Under the pieces are notes generated by a model that ran no database searches, had not been told where the DNA came from, and was given only the letters and a program-made list of their open reading frames with translations. This document shows, one piece after another, positions 21,006 to 30,291 of a DNA stretch of 64,000 nt. This stretch comes from Streptomyces tendae (GTDB taxonomy: Bacteria > Actinomycetota > Actinomycetes > Streptomycetales > Streptomycetaceae). How positions within the stretch are numbered: the first letter of the stretch is position 1; every line of letters starts with the position of its first letter. The position numbers were made by a program, and so were the translations under genes. Location of the stretch: assembly GCF_014650435.1 (NCBI RefSeq), contig NZ_BMUY01000003.1, forward strand, positions 186,001 through 250,000. Direction: 5' to 3'.

Positions 21006-24000
21006 TTACGGCAGCGTGGGCGGTGTTTTCGCCGAGGTTTCGTCCAGGGACGCCAGTGCGAGCGTGATCGCCTCGTCCAGTTGGGGGTCGCGGCCCGCCG
21101 CGTGGTCCTGGGGGCGCTGGGGGACCTCGACGTCGGGGTCGACGCCGTGGTTCTCCACACCCCAGCCGTACCCCTCCAGCCAGAACGCGTACTTCGGCTG
21201 CGTGATCAGCGTCCCGTCCACCAGCCGGTAGCGGCTGTCGATGCCGATGACGCCGCCCCAGGTGCGGACCCCGACGACCGGCCCGATCCCCAGCGCCTTG
21301 ATCGCCGCGTTGACGATGTCGCCGTCCGAGCCGGAGAACTCGTTGGCGACCGCGACGACCGGCCCGCGGGGCGCGTCCTGCGGGTAACTGGTCGGCCGCA
21401 TGCCGCGCGGCAGGTCCCAGCCGACGATGCGCCGGGCCAGCTTCTCGACCACCAGCTGGGAGGTGTGCCCGCCGCGGTTCTCGCGGACGTCGACGACCAG
21501 GCCCTCCCTGGCCACCTCGACGCGCAGGTCGCGGTGGATCTGGGCCCAGCCGGGCGCCTGCATGTCGGGCACGTGCAGGTAGCCGAGCCGGCCGCCGGAC
21601 TTCTCGTGGACGTAGGCACGCCGGTCGGCGACCCAGGCGTGGTAGCGCAGCGGCTCCTCGTCGGCGAGCGGGACGACGACGGCGTGCCGCACCTCCCCGC
21701 CGCCGGACGGCGAGATGGTGAGCTCGACCGGCTTGCCCGCCGTACCGACGAGCAGTGGTCCGGGACCGGTGACCGGGTCCACGGCCTGTCCCGCGACCGC
21801 GACGATCGCGTCCCCGGCGCGCACGGCGACACCGGGCGCGGCGAGCGGGGAGCGGGCGTCGGGGTCGGAGGTCTCGGACGGCAGGACGCGGTCGACGCGC
21901 CAGGTGCCGTCCTCGTGGCGGGAGAGGTCGGCGCCGAGCAGGCCCTGCCGGGCACCGGAGCCGTGGCCGCCGCGCGGGGTGACGTAGGCGTGCGAGGTGC
22001 CGAGTTCGCCGTGCACCTCCCACAGGAGGTCCACCAGGTCGTCGTGGGTGGCGACACGGTCCAGGACGGGCCGGTAGCGGTCCAGGACGCCGTCCCAGTC
22101 GACGCCGTTCATGTCGGCCCGCCAGAAGTGGTCCCGCATGATGCGGCCCGTCTCGTCGAACATCTGCCGCCACTCGGCGGCCGGTTCCACGGTCTGGCGG
22201 ACCCGGGCCAGATCGACGGTGATGTTGGTGTCGCTGTCCTCGTCGCCGGACGCCCGCCGGTCGCTGGGCACGACCTTGAGCCGGCCGTCGGTCCACAGCA
22301 GCACCCGCTTGCCGTCGCCGCTGACCTCGTAGTGGTCGGCGTCGCCGCCGAGGTGCTCGACGCGCTGCTGGGCGAGGTCGTAGCGCTCCAGCTCGGTGTT
22401 GGGGTCGGGGTCCTCCGGGTTGGCGCGGGAGGCGCCGAGGACGCCGGTGAGGGGGTGGCGCAGCCACAGGACGCCGTCCTTGGCGGCGCGCAGCCGGGAG
22501 TAGCGGGCGGCCTCGACCGGGAAGGGCACGATGCGGTCGGCGAGGCCCTCGATGTCGATCCGGGTGGTCGGGGTGCCCTCGCTGTCGGGGGTCTCCTCCC
22601 GGTCCGGCGTCTCGAAGGGGCGGCCGTGGCGCTGCGGTCCGAAGGGCGAGGGCGTGGTCGCGGCGAGGGTGATCAGGTAGGGCCGGGCGCCCTCGACGAA
22701 GGCCAGGTCGAAGACGTGCTCGTCGTAGACCGGGTCGAAGGAGCGGGTGGAGAGGAAGGCGAGGTGCTTGCCGTCCAGGGTGAAGGCCGGCGAGTAGTCC
22801 TTGAAGCGCAGCGGCGTCGCCTCGCTCACCGACAGGTCGGTGGTGTTGGCGAGCTTGAGCTGGCGCAGCGGCTCCGGACCCGGGTGCGACCAGGCGAGCC
22901 AGGCCGAGTCCGGCGAGAAGACGAGGCCGGAGGCGTCGCCGTCCTCGCTGCGGTCGACCTCCCGGACCTCGCCGCTCTCGCGCTCGACGAGCAGGATCCG
23001 TCCGTCGTGCGAGGCGACGGCGACGCGGCTGCCGTCGGGGGCCGCGGCGAGGTTCAGCACCCGGCCGAGCTGTCCGGCGGCCAGGCGCCGTGCGGTGGCT
23101 CCGGGGGCGAGCCCGGTGGCGGGCGCGAACTCCAGGGCGTCGTCGCCCTCGGCGTCCGTCACCCACACCACCCACTCCTCGCCCTCGGCACGGAAGGTGC
23201 GCGGCAGCCGGTTGCGCACACCGGGGGCGGCCGCGAGCGCGCGGGCCGGTCCGGAGCGGTGGGTGACCCAGTGCACGCCGCCGCGTACGGCGACGGCGCT
23301 GCCGCGCGCGGTGTGGTCGGGGGACGCGGAGCCGAACCAGCCGCCTGCGTTGACCGGGTACGGCTGGAGGTCGACGCGGGCACCGCCGAGCCGGATGTCC
23401 AGGCGGCGCGGCTCGGCACCGTCGAGGTCGTCGAGGGTCCACAGCTCACCGGCGGACGAGTAGACGACACGGGTGCCGTCGGTGGCGGCGTGCCGGGCGT
23501 AGAAGCCGTCGACTGGTGTGTGCCGGCGCAGGTCGGAGCCGTCGGCGAGGGAGGAGTAGAGGGCGCCGGTGCCCTCGTGGTCGGAGAGGAAGGCGATGCG
23601 GTCGCCGACCCAGAAGGGGTACTCGATGTTGCCGTCGAGGTCGGCGTGCAGGCGGACGAACTCGCCGTCGTCCTCGCGGTCGATCCACAGCTTGCCCGCC
23701 GTGCCGCCCCGGTAGCGCTTCCACCAGGCGGCCTCGCGGCCCATCGGCGCGGACAGCAGCACGGTGTGCGGGCCCTGGGCGACGTCGCCGACGGGGCCGT
23801 ACGGCAGGGTGGCCGCGGGTCCGCCGTCGAGCGGGACGGCGCGGGCCCAGCTGCGGCGCAGGCTGGCCTGGCCGTAGGTGCTGAGGGCGAGGACGCGGCC
23901 GTCGGCGGTCCAGCCGCGTACCTGGGTCCTGATGCTGCCCCAGTGGGTGAGGCGCTTGGCGGGGCCGCCGTCGACGGGCGCGGCGTGCACCTCGGGGGCG

Positions 24001-24209
24001 CCGTCGCGGGTGGAGGTCCAGGCGACCGTGGTGCCGTCGGGCGAGATGCGCGGGTGGTTCACCGGCACGTTGTCGGCGCTGACCCGCCAGGCCCGGCCGC
24101 CGTCGAGTGGGGCGAGCCACACGTCGTCCTCGGCGGTGAAGGCGACCAACTCGCCGTGCGGGTGCGGAAAGCGGAGGTAGGCAGGCGCTGCGGGCTGAGT
24201 CACCCCCAT
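21006..24209 (-). CDS. Tricorn protease
   Basis: Large cytoplasmic serine protease (S41 family) of 1067 residues that trims peptides after proteasome cleavage. The N-terminal two thirds form six- and seven-bladed beta-propellers (repeats such as HPRISPDGTTVAWTS and PDSAWLAWSHPG); C1, PDZ and C2 domains follow. Catalytic H740 (GTSHAYV) and S961 followed by D962 (EFSGSDGD) match the positions of the Thermoplasma enzyme almost exactly. A short polar segment (about 545-560) interrupts the second propeller. No signal peptide. Actinomycetes also have 20S proteasomes, so a downstream peptide-degradation role is reasonable. Confidence 0.93.
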   Translation of the reverse strand: MGVTQPAAPAYLRFPHPHGELVAFTAEDDVWLAPLDGGRAWRVSADNVPVNHPRISPDGTTVAWTSTRDGAPEVHAAPVDGGPAKRLTHWGSIRTQVRGWTADGRVLALSTYGQASLRRSWARAVPLDGGPAATLPYGPVGDVAQGPHTVLLSAPMGREAAWWKRYRGGTAGKLWIDREDDGEFVRLHADLDGNIEYPFWVGDRIAFLSDHEGTGALYSSLADGSDLRRHTPVDGFYARHAATDGTRVVYSSAGELWTLDDLDGAEPRRLDIRLGGARVDLQPYPVNAGGWFGSASPDHTARGSAVAVRGGVHWVTHRSGPARALAAAPGVRNRLPRTFRAEGEEWVVWVTDAEGDDALEFAPATGLAPGATARRLAAGQLGRVLNLAAAPDGSRVAVASHDGRILLVERESGEVREVDRSEDGDASGLVFSPDSAWLAWSHPGPEPLRQLKLANTTDLSVSEATPLRFKDYSPAFTLDGKHLAFLSTRSFDPVYDEHVFDLAFVEGARPYLITLAATTPSPFGPQRHGRPFETPDREETPDSEGTPTTRIDIEGLADRIVPFPVEAARYSRLRAAKDGVLWLRHPLTGVLGASRANPEDPDPNTELERYDLAQQRVEHLGGDADHYEVSGDGKRVLLWTDGRLKVVPSDRRASGDEDSDTNITVDLARVRQTVEPAAEWRQMFDETGRIMRDHFWRADMNGVDWDGVLDRYRPVLDRVATHDDLVDLLWEVHGELGTSHAYVTPRGGHGSGARQGLLGADLSRHEDGTWRVDRVLPSETSDPDARSPLAAPGVAVRAGDAIVAVAGQAVDPVTGPGPLLVGTAGKPVELTISPSGGGEVRHAVVVPLADEEPLRYHAWVADRRAYVHEKSGGRLGYLHVPDMQAPGWAQIHRDLRVEVAREGLVVDVRENRGGHTSQLVVEKLARRIVGWDLPRGMRPTSYPQDAPRGPVVAVANEFSGSDGDIVNAAIKALGIGPVVGVRTWGGVIGIDSRYRLVDGTLITQPKYAFWLEGYGWGVENHGVDPDVEVPQRPQDHAAGRDPQLDEAITLALASLDETSAKTPPTLP

Positions 24210-24276
24210 ACCCTATGCAGGGGCGCGCCCCGCCGACAGAGGTTTGGATCACTTCCCGGCCAGGGCCACCGCCCGG

Positions 24277-24792
24277 TCACTTGCCCTCGACCGGGCCGCA
24301 GTGCGGGTCGTCGGGGCACCAGATGGTCCGGGTGACGGTCACGGTGGGCCCCGGCCGGCCGTCGGAGGGGCGGTCGGCGGGCGGTGCGCTGGTGGCGTCG
24401 CAGTCGCCCAGGCCCTTGACCCGGAACCACTCCTTGCCGTCCACCTTCGCGGTCAGGTTCCCGCGCACGCAGGCGCCGTTGACGACCTTGGTGACCTTGC
24501 CGTCGACGGTGATGTCCTGGCCGGCGTCCGTCCTGCCCTCGCAGTGGACGGAGACGACCGCCTTCGCGGTCGCCGAGGCCGTGGTCCCCTTGTCGCCGTA
24601 GGAGCCGGTGCAGGTGAGCCGGCTCACCTCCGCCTTCTGCCGCTCCAGTTCGCGGGTCACGGTCTGGTCGGTCGTGTACGCCACGGTCGCGGTGCCGAGT
24701 CCGCCCGGCTCGCACGCGACGAGCCCGCCGACGGCGACGGCCGAGCCGACGACCACCGGAGCCAGGCGCCAAATCCGTCTCAATGCCCCCAT
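24277..24792 (-). CDS. Putative lipoprotein
   Basis: A 171-residue exported protein: a basic N-terminus (RRIWR), a hydrophobic stretch and a lipobox LVAC placing the lipidated cysteine near residue 27. The mature part has two similar cysteine-containing blocks (LTCTGSYGDKG and SVHCEGRTDAG, each before a beta-rich stretch) and ends in a Pro/Thr-rich segment with WCPDDPHCGP. I do not recognise the family. The ATG at 24792 has no SD; longer starts upstream cannot be excluded. Confidence 0.7.
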   Translation of the reverse strand: MGALRRIWRLAPVVVGSAVAVGGLVACEPGGLGTATVAYTTDQTVTRELERQKAEVSRLTCTGSYGDKGTTASATAKAVVSVHCEGRTDAGQDITVDGKVTKVVNGACVRGNLTAKVDGKEWFRVKGLGDCDATSAPPADRPSDGRPGPTVTVTRTIWCPDDPHCGPVEGK

Positions 24793-24865
24793 GGAGGGCA
24801 GCCTGCCACCGCTCGGGGACCGGCGGTAGAGCGCATACGGCCACTCCTCAACTACCGTTGGCGCC

Positions 24866-25243
24866 ATGGGGGACGACCGCAGGCAGCGCAGGCTCGTCGT
24901 GGACGAACGCACCACCTGGCTGTGGAGTCACCGGCAAAAACGGGGCCGCGACGGCGTCTGGCGGGACGCGCTGACGCTGTACCGGGACGGGCTCCGGGTC
25001 CGATTCGTCTTTCTCGCGGGCGCGCCCGACTCCGGCCGATACACCTCGGAGGGCGACTACTGGTACGAGGGCTGCGTGGGCGACGGCCGCGGCAACCTGC
25101 TCAACCTGCGCGAACCCGGTGTCGTACGGGCGCTGGTCGAGGAGGCCGGGCGGCGGGCGCTCCTGCCCGGGCCCGGGGGCCGGCCGGTGGAGCTGGACGG
25201 CTGGGAGCTGTTCCCCGCCGTGGTCGCCGCCACCGACGGCTGA
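24866..25243 (+). CDS. Hypothetical 125-residue protein
   Basis: No family recognised. The protein is basic at the N-terminus, rich in aromatic residues (WLWSH, YWYEG) and has a compact alpha/beta pattern without membrane segments or known motifs. Third-position GC is as high as in neighbours, supporting a real gene. TACCGT ends 7 nt before the ATG with no SD, a leaderless layout. It is divergent from the lipoprotein and convergent with rsmE. Confidence 0.7.
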   Translation: MGDDRRQRRLVVDERTTWLWSHRQKRGRDGVWRDALTLYRDGLRVRFVFLAGAPDSGRYTSEGDYWYEGCVGDGRGNLLNLREPGVVRALVEEAGRRALLPGPGGRPVELDGWELFPAVVAATDG

Positions 25244-25282
25244 CCGGGGCCGTCACGGGACCGGACCCGGCACCGGGCGCGG

Positions 25283-26032
25283 TCAGGACCAGCGGCCGGT
25301 GCGGGTCAGGAGTACGGCGGTCGCGGCGGTGCCCGCGGTGGAGGTGCGCAGCACGCTGCGGCCCAGCCGGTATGGCTTCGCACCGGCCTCGGCGAACAGG
25401 GCCAACTCGTCCGGGGACACTCCGCCTTCGGGGCCGACGACCAGCACGATGTCGCCGGTGGCGGGGAGTTCGGCGGCGGACAGGGGTTCCTCGCCGCTCT
25501 CATGGAGTACGGCGGCGAAGTCGGCCTCGGCCAGAAGTGGGGCAACCTGCTTGCTCGTCGCCGCGTCCGCGACGTCGGGGAAGCGCACCCGGCGGGACTG
25601 CTTGCCGGCCTCCCGGGCCGTCGCCCGCCACTTGCCGAGCGCCTTCAGCCCGCGCTCGCCCTTCCACTGCGTGATGCACCTCGACGCCGCCCAGGGCACG
25701 ATCGCGTCGACCCCGACCTCGGTCATCGTCTCGACGGCCACCTCACCGCGGTCGCCCTTGGGCAGGGCCTGGACGACGGTGATGCGGGGCTGCTCGGCGG
25801 GCTCCTCGCGCACACCGCCCGGGACGGTGACGACCAGGCGGTCCTTGCCCTCGGCGGCCCACACGACGCCCTCGGCCCAGCGGCCCCTCCCGTCGGTGAG
25901 GACGACGTCCTCGCCCGCCCGCAGCCGTTTCACGGAGACGGCGTGCCGTCCCTCGGGGCCGTCGAGGACGTACTCCCCCGCGGGCAGGTCCTCCGGCCGC
26001 AGCGAGTCGACCACGAACACCGGTGCCGTCAT
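25283..26032 (-). CDS. rsmE: 16S rRNA m3U1498 methyltransferase RsmE
   Basis: SPOUT-class methyltransferase of 249 residues, with an N-terminal PUA-like domain (GRHAVSVKRLRAGE) and a C-terminal trefoil knot (VGPEGGVSPDEL and LGRSVLRTSTA) that binds S-adenosylmethionine. It modifies U1498 of 16S rRNA. The start overlaps the stop of the upstream nitronate monooxygenase-like gene (ATGA, 26029-26032). Many bacteria place rsmE next to dnaJ and hrcA, as here. Confidence 0.94.
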   Translation of the reverse strand: MTAPVFVVDSLRPEDLPAGEYVLDGPEGRHAVSVKRLRAGEDVVLTDGRGRWAEGVVWAAEGKDRLVVTVPGGVREEPAEQPRITVVQALPKGDRGEVAVETMTEVGVDAIVPWAASRCITQWKGERGLKALGKWRATAREAGKQSRRVRFPDVADAATSKQVAPLLAEADFAAVLHESGEEPLSAAELPATGDIVLVVGPEGGVSPDELALFAEAGAKPYRLGRSVLRTSTAGTAATAVLLTRTGRWS

Positions 26033-27123
26033 CGGGCGCCGCCTCCCGTCGGGTAGCCCGACAACCCGGCCAACGCCGTCCCGGCGGCGGCGAGTTCGGC
26101 CGCCAGCACCTCCACCAGCTGTCCGGCGGGCAGTTCCCGGGCCATCCGGTGGCCCTGTCCCGCCCACAGTGCCATGGCCTGCGCGTCGCCCGCCGTCGCC
26201 GCCGCCTTGCGCACCGGCGCGGTGAGGTGGTGCACCTCGGGGTAGGCGGCGGGGGCGTAGGGGCCGTGCTCGCGCAGGAAGCGGTTGACCAGGGCGCGGG
26301 CTGGGCGGCCGGAGAAGGCCCGGGTGAGTTCGGTGCGGACGAACAGCGGGTTGGTCAGCGCCTGCTTGTGCAGGTCGTGCGCGCCGGACTCCGGGGTGGC
26401 CAGGAAGGCGGTGCCGAGCTGGGCCGCGCTCGCGCCGGCGGCGAGGACGGCGGCGATCTGGGAGCCGCGCATGATGCCGCCGGCGGCGACGATCGGCAGG
26501 CTCACCGCCTCCCGGACCTGGGCGACCAGCGCCAGCAGGCCGGTGCCCGAGCCGCCGGTCTCCGGGTTGTCCCGGTGGGTGCCCTGGTGGCCGCCTGCCT
26601 CGACCCCCTGGGCGATCACCGCGTCGGCGCCGGACTGCTCCACGGCCCGGGCCTCGTCCACGGTGGTCGCGCCGACCAGGGCGAAGGTGCCCACGCGGTG
26701 CAGGGAGTCGACGACCTCACGGCTCGGGACGCCGAAGTGGAAGGACACCACCGGTACCGGGTTGTCCAGCAGTACGGCGAGTTTGGTGTCGTAGCCGTCG
26801 TCCCGGCCGCAGTCGGGGTCGCCCAGCTCCGTCTCGTACCAGGCGGCCTCGCCGGCCAGCTGGTGGGCGTAGACGTCGACGGCGGCGGGGTCGGCCGTCT
26901 CCGGCTGCGGGAGGAAGAGGTTGACGCCGAAGGGCCGGCTCGTCAGTCCCCGCAGGTGCTTGATCTCCTGGTACATCCCGTCCGCGGTCTTGTACCCGGC
27001 GGCCAGGAATCCCAGCCCGCCCGCCTCGGACACCGCGGCCGCGAGCTGCGGCACGGAGACGCCGCCCGCCATGGGCGCCTGCACGATCGGGTAGGGGAAG
27101 AGATCGGTCAGTGCGGAGGACAT
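26029..27123 (-). CDS. Nitronate monooxygenase-like flavoprotein
   Basis: FMN-dependent TIM-barrel protein of 364 residues in the NPD/2-nitropropane dioxygenase family. QAPMAGGVSVPQLAAAVSEAGGLGF opens the flavin site, GVEAGGHQGTHR holds the catalytic-histidine region of class I enzymes, and GGIMRGSQIAAVLAAGASAAQLGTAFL binds the flavin phosphate. Such enzymes oxidise alkyl nitronates such as propionate-3-nitronate. It forms a coupled pair with rsmE. Confidence 0.9.
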   Translation of the reverse strand: MSSALTDLFPYPIVQAPMAGGVSVPQLAAAVSEAGGLGFLAAGYKTADGMYQEIKHLRGLTSRPFGVNLFLPQPETADPAAVDVYAHQLAGEAAWYETELGDPDCGRDDGYDTKLAVLLDNPVPVVSFHFGVPSREVVDSLHRVGTFALVGATTVDEARAVEQSGADAVIAQGVEAGGHQGTHRDNPETGGSGTGLLALVAQVREAVSLPIVAAGGIMRGSQIAAVLAAGASAAQLGTAFLATPESGAHDLHKQALTNPLFVRTELTRAFSGRPARALVNRFLREHGPYAPAAYPEVHHLTAPVRKAAATAGDAQAMALWAGQGHRMARELPAGQLVEVLAAELAAAGTALAGLSGYPTGGGAR

Positions 27124-27211
27124 GACGGCATGTTGTCACGTCCTCCGCACAAGTCCGAATCCGGGCTTCCGTTGGCATACGCCAGAAGCATCCGCATCGC
27201 GGCGTACGGCG

Positions 27212-28348
27212 TCAGCGCCCGTTGAACGCGTCCTTCAGCCGGGAGAACAGCCCCTGCTGCCCCGGCTGGAACTGCCCCGTCGGGCGTTCCTCTCCTCGCA
27301 GCTTGGCCAGCTCGCGCAGGAGGCGTTCCTGTTCGGGGTCGAGCTTGCCCGGGGTGGTGACCTCGACGTGCACGATGAGGTCGCCCCGGCCGCCGCCGCG
27401 CAGGTGGGTGACGCCCCGGCCGTGCTTCGGGATCGACTGGCCGGACTGTGTCCCCGGGCGGATGTCGACCTCCTCCATGCCGTCCAGGGTCTCCAGCGGC
27501 ACCTTGGTGCCGAGGGCCGCCGCCGTCATCGGGATGGTGACCGTGCAGTGCAGGTCGTCGCCGCGGCGCTGGAAGGTGGAGTGGGGCAGCTCGTGGATCT
27601 CGACGTACAGGTCGCCGGCGGGGCCGCCGCCGGGGCCGACCTCGCCCTCGCCGGCGAGCTGGATCCGGGTGCCGTTGTCGACACCGGCCGGGATCTTCAC
27701 CGTCAGGGTGCGCCGGGAGCGGACCCGGCCGTCGCCCGCGCACTCGGGGCACGGGGTCGGGACCACGGTGCCGAATCCCTGGCACTGAGGGCAGGGCCGC
27801 GAGGTCATGACCTGGCCCAGGAAGGACCGGGTGACCTGCGAGACCTCGCCGCGGCCGCGGCACATGTCACAGGTCTGGGCGGACGTGCCGGGCGCCGCGC
27901 CCTCGCCGTTGCAGGTGTTGCAGACGACGGCCGTGTCGACCTGGATGTCCTTGGTCGTACCGAACGCGGCCTCGTCCAGCTCGACCTCGATGCGGATCAT
28001 CGCGTCCTGGCCGCGGCGGGTGCGCGAGCGCGGCCCGCGCTGCGACGCCGTACCGAAGAACGCGTCCATGATGTCCGAGAAGTTCCCGAAGCCACCCGCG
28101 CCGAAGCCGCCCGCGCCACCGCCGGCTGCCTGCGAGAGGGGGTCGCCGCCGAGGTCGTAGACCTGCTTCTTCTGCGGGTCCGACAACACCTCGTAGGCGG
28201 CGTTGATCTCCTTGAACCGCTCCTGGGTCTTCGGATCGGGGTTGACGTCCGGGTGCAGCTCGCGCGCGAGCCTCCGGAACGCCTTCTTGATCTCGTCCTG
28301 GGAGGCGTCGCGGCGCACGCCGAGTACGGCGTAGTAGTCCGTGGCCAC
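27212..28348 (-). CDS. dnaJ2: Chaperone DnaJ (second copy type)
   Basis: Hsp40 co-chaperone of 378 residues. J domain residues 1-68 with HPD at 32-34, a short Gly-rich linker, four zinc-binding CxxCxGxG-type repeats (CNTCNGEG, CDMCRGRG, CPQCQGFG, CPECAGDG) and a C-terminal substrate-binding domain. The GTG at 28348 follows the hrcA stop without a gap. The hrcA-dnaJ2 unit, separate from the dnaK operon, is the usual actinomycete arrangement. Confidence 0.96.
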   Translation of the reverse strand: MATDYYAVLGVRRDASQDEIKKAFRRLARELHPDVNPDPKTQERFKEINAAYEVLSDPQKKQVYDLGGDPLSQAAGGGAGGFGAGGFGNFSDIMDAFFGTASQRGPRSRTRRGQDAMIRIEVELDEAAFGTTKDIQVDTAVVCNTCNGEGAAPGTSAQTCDMCRGRGEVSQVTRSFLGQVMTSRPCPQCQGFGTVVPTPCPECAGDGRVRSRRTLTVKIPAGVDNGTRIQLAGEGEVGPGGGPAGDLYVEIHELPHSTFQRRGDDLHCTVTIPMTAAALGTKVPLETLDGMEEVDIRPGTQSGQSIPKHGRGVTHLRGGGRGDLIVHVEVTTPGKLDPEQERLLRELAKLRGEERPTGQFQPGQQGLFSRLKDAFNGR

Positions 28349-29365
28349 CTACGACTCCGCCAGGATCTGTCCGACGTACCGTGCCACTGCGCGTACCGCT
28401 CCCATCGTTCCCGGGTAGTCCATGCGGGTCGGTCCGACCACGCCGAGCTTGGCAACCGCCTCGCCGCCCGAACCGTAGCCGACCGACACGACGGACGTTG
28501 AGTTGAGTCCCTCGTGGGCGTTCTCATGACCGATCCGTACGGTCACGCCCGGATCCTTCGCCTCGCCGAGCAGCTTGAGGAGCACGACCTGCTCCTCCAG
28601 TGCCTCCAGCACCGGCCGGATCACCAAGGGGAAGTCGTGCCCGAAGCGGGTCAGATTGGCGGTGCCGCCGATCATCAGCCGCTCCTCGTTCTCCTCGACC
28701 AGCGTCTCCAGGAGAGTGGAGAGCACGGTGGAGACCGTACCGCGATCCTCGGCCTCGAAGGGCTCCGCCAGATCTTCCACCAGAGACGGCACATCCGAGA
28801 AACGGCGCCCCGCGACCCGGCTGTTGAGCCGCGCCCGCAGATCGGCAAGCGACGCCTCGCCGAACGGCGCCGGGCAGTCGACCATCCGCTGCTCGACCCG
28901 GCCGGTGTCCGTGATCAGCACGAGCATCAGGCGCGCCGGAGCGAGCGAGAGCAGCTCCACGTGCCGCACGGTCGAGCGGGTCAGCGACGGGTACTGCACG
29001 ACGGCGACCTGCCGGGTGAGCTGCGCGAGCAGCCGCACCGTGCGGGCCACGACGTCGTCGAGGTCGACGGCGCCCTCCAGGAAGTTCTGGATGGCACGCC
29101 GCTCGGGCGCGGTCATCGGCTTGACGCCGGCCAGCTTGTCGACGAAGAGCCGGTAGCCCTTGTCGGTCGGGATGCGCCCCGCGCTGGTGTGCGGCTGGGC
29201 GATGAACCCCTCGTCCTCCAGGGCCGCCATGTCGTTGCGCACGGTGGCCGGGGAGACGCCGAGGTTGTGCCGCTCGGTGAGGGCCTTGGAACCGACCGGT
29301 TCCTCGGTGCCGACGTAGTCCTGGACGATGGCGCGCAGCACCTTCAGCCTGCGTTCACTGAGCAT
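28349..29365 (-). CDS. hrcA: Heat-inducible repressor HrcA
   Basis: Repressor of chaperone genes that binds CIRCE operators, 338 residues. The N-terminal winged helix (about 1-75, [26 protein letters not shown]) is followed by a GAF-like domain with an inserted dimerisation region. A CIRCE element lies 57 bp upstream (29422-29448), giving autoregulation of the hrcA-dnaJ2 operon; HrcA folding by GroEL is the known signal. The ATG at 29365 fits the conserved N-terminus. Confidence 0.96.
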   Translation of the reverse strand: MLSERRLKVLRAIVQDYVGTEEPVGSKALTERHNLGVSPATVRNDMAALEDEGFIAQPHTSAGRIPTDKGYRLFVDKLAGVKPMTAPERRAIQNFLEGAVDLDDVVARTVRLLAQLTRQVAVVQYPSLTRSTVRHVELLSLAPARLMLVLITDTGRVEQRMVDCPAPFGEASLADLRARLNSRVAGRRFSDVPSLVEDLAEPFEAEDRGTVSTVLSTLLETLVEENEERLMIGGTANLTRFGHDFPLVIRPVLEALEEQVVLLKLLGEAKDPGVTVRIGHENAHEGLNSTSVVSVGYGSGGEAVAKLGVVGPTRMDYPGTMGAVRAVARYVGQILAES

Positions 29366-29421
29366 TCGGCGCGCACCTCCAGCTGTCGTCCGCCCGTTTC
29401 GGCCTGTCTTACCTGTCTGTC

Positions 29422-29448
29422 CTGGCACTCATGGCTCGCGAGTGCCAG
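29422..29448. promoter_or_regulatory. CIRCE operator of hrcA-dnaJ2
   Basis: CTGGCACTC - 9 nt - GAGTGCCAG, the consensus CIRCE layout (TTAGCACTC-N9-GAGTGCTAA) with compensating changes in both outer arms. It is 57 bp upstream of hrcA. Confidence 0.93.
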
Positions 29449-29522
29449 ACTTCCCCGGCCCAGTGTACGGCCGTGGGGTACGCCCCCGGCAAGGCCGGGA
29501 CCAAGCCGTTAGCGTCGTCGCC

Positions 29523-30257
29523 GTGACGGTGACTTGGGCAGAGCTTGGCTGGGAGCGGCTGGCGGACGGGGTGGGGCGGTGCCGGCTGCCGGGGTGGGAC
29601 TGCACGGCGGGGCTGGTGCTCGGCGCGGACGCGGCACTGATGGTGGACGCGGGTTCGAGCCTGGCCGAGGGCGCCCGGTTGCGCGAGGCGGCGCGGCGGC
29701 TCGCCGGTCGCCGTGTGACACATCTCGCGCTGACCCACCCGCACTTCGACCACGTCTTCGGCGCAGCGGCCTTCCCGGACGCGGAGGTGTACGGCACGGC
29801 GGGCACGGACGCGTTGTTCGCGCCGGGCGGACAGGGACGTCGGGCACTGCGCGCGGACGCGGTGGCGGAGGGGCTGGACCCCGGGGCGGCGCGGGAAGCG
29901 GCCGAGGCGCTCTCCCCCGTCCGGCACGAGGTCCGGGGCGAGCAGCCGCTCGACCTGGGCGGTGGACGACAGGTCCTGCTGGCCGACGTGGGCCCGGGGC
30001 ACACCGGGCACGACCTCGCGGTGCTGGTGCCGGGCGCCCCGGCGGTCGTCTTCTGCGGCGACCTGGTCGAGGAGTCCGGCGAGCCGCAGGCGGGCCCCGA
30101 CGCCGTACCGGAGCGCTGGCCGGCCGCCCTGGACCGGCTGCTGGCCCTGGGCGGCGACGACGCGCTGTACGTACCCGGTCACGGAGCGGTGGTTCACGCG
30201 GCGTTCGTCCGGGCCCAACGGGACGCGCTGGCCGCCCGGTTCGGCGTGTCGCGTTGA
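29523..30257 (+). CDS. MBL-fold metallo-hydrolase
   Basis: Metallo-beta-lactamase superfamily protein of 244 residues with THPHFDHVFG as the H-x-H-x-D-H site, GPGHTGHDL carrying the next ligand, FCGDLVEES with the bridging aspartate and YVPGHGAVV the last histidine. The subfamily is of the small-molecule hydrolase type; the substrate is unknown. The GTG at 29523 is preceded by TAGCGT ending 7 nt upstream and no SD, indicating a leaderless mRNA. It is divergent from hrcA. Confidence 0.85.
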   Translation: MTVTWAELGWERLADGVGRCRLPGWDCTAGLVLGADAALMVDAGSSLAEGARLREAARRLAGRRVTHLALTHPHFDHVFGAAAFPDAEVYGTAGTDALFAPGGQGRRALRADAVAEGLDPGAAREAAEALSPVRHEVRGEQPLDLGGGRQVLLADVGPGHTGHDLAVLVPGAPAVVFCGDLVEESGEPQAGPDAVPERWPAALDRLLALGGDDALYVPGHGAVVHAAFVRAQRDALAARFGVSR

Positions 30258-30291
30258 TCACGGGGCGGGCGTTCCTCGTATCGTCGGCAGA

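Noticed and set aside
20964..24335. A 1123-codon plus-strand frame across the tricorn gene
   Set aside because: Low-complexity Gly/Val/Ala-rich translation with no motif, antisense to a protein with clear catalytic residues.
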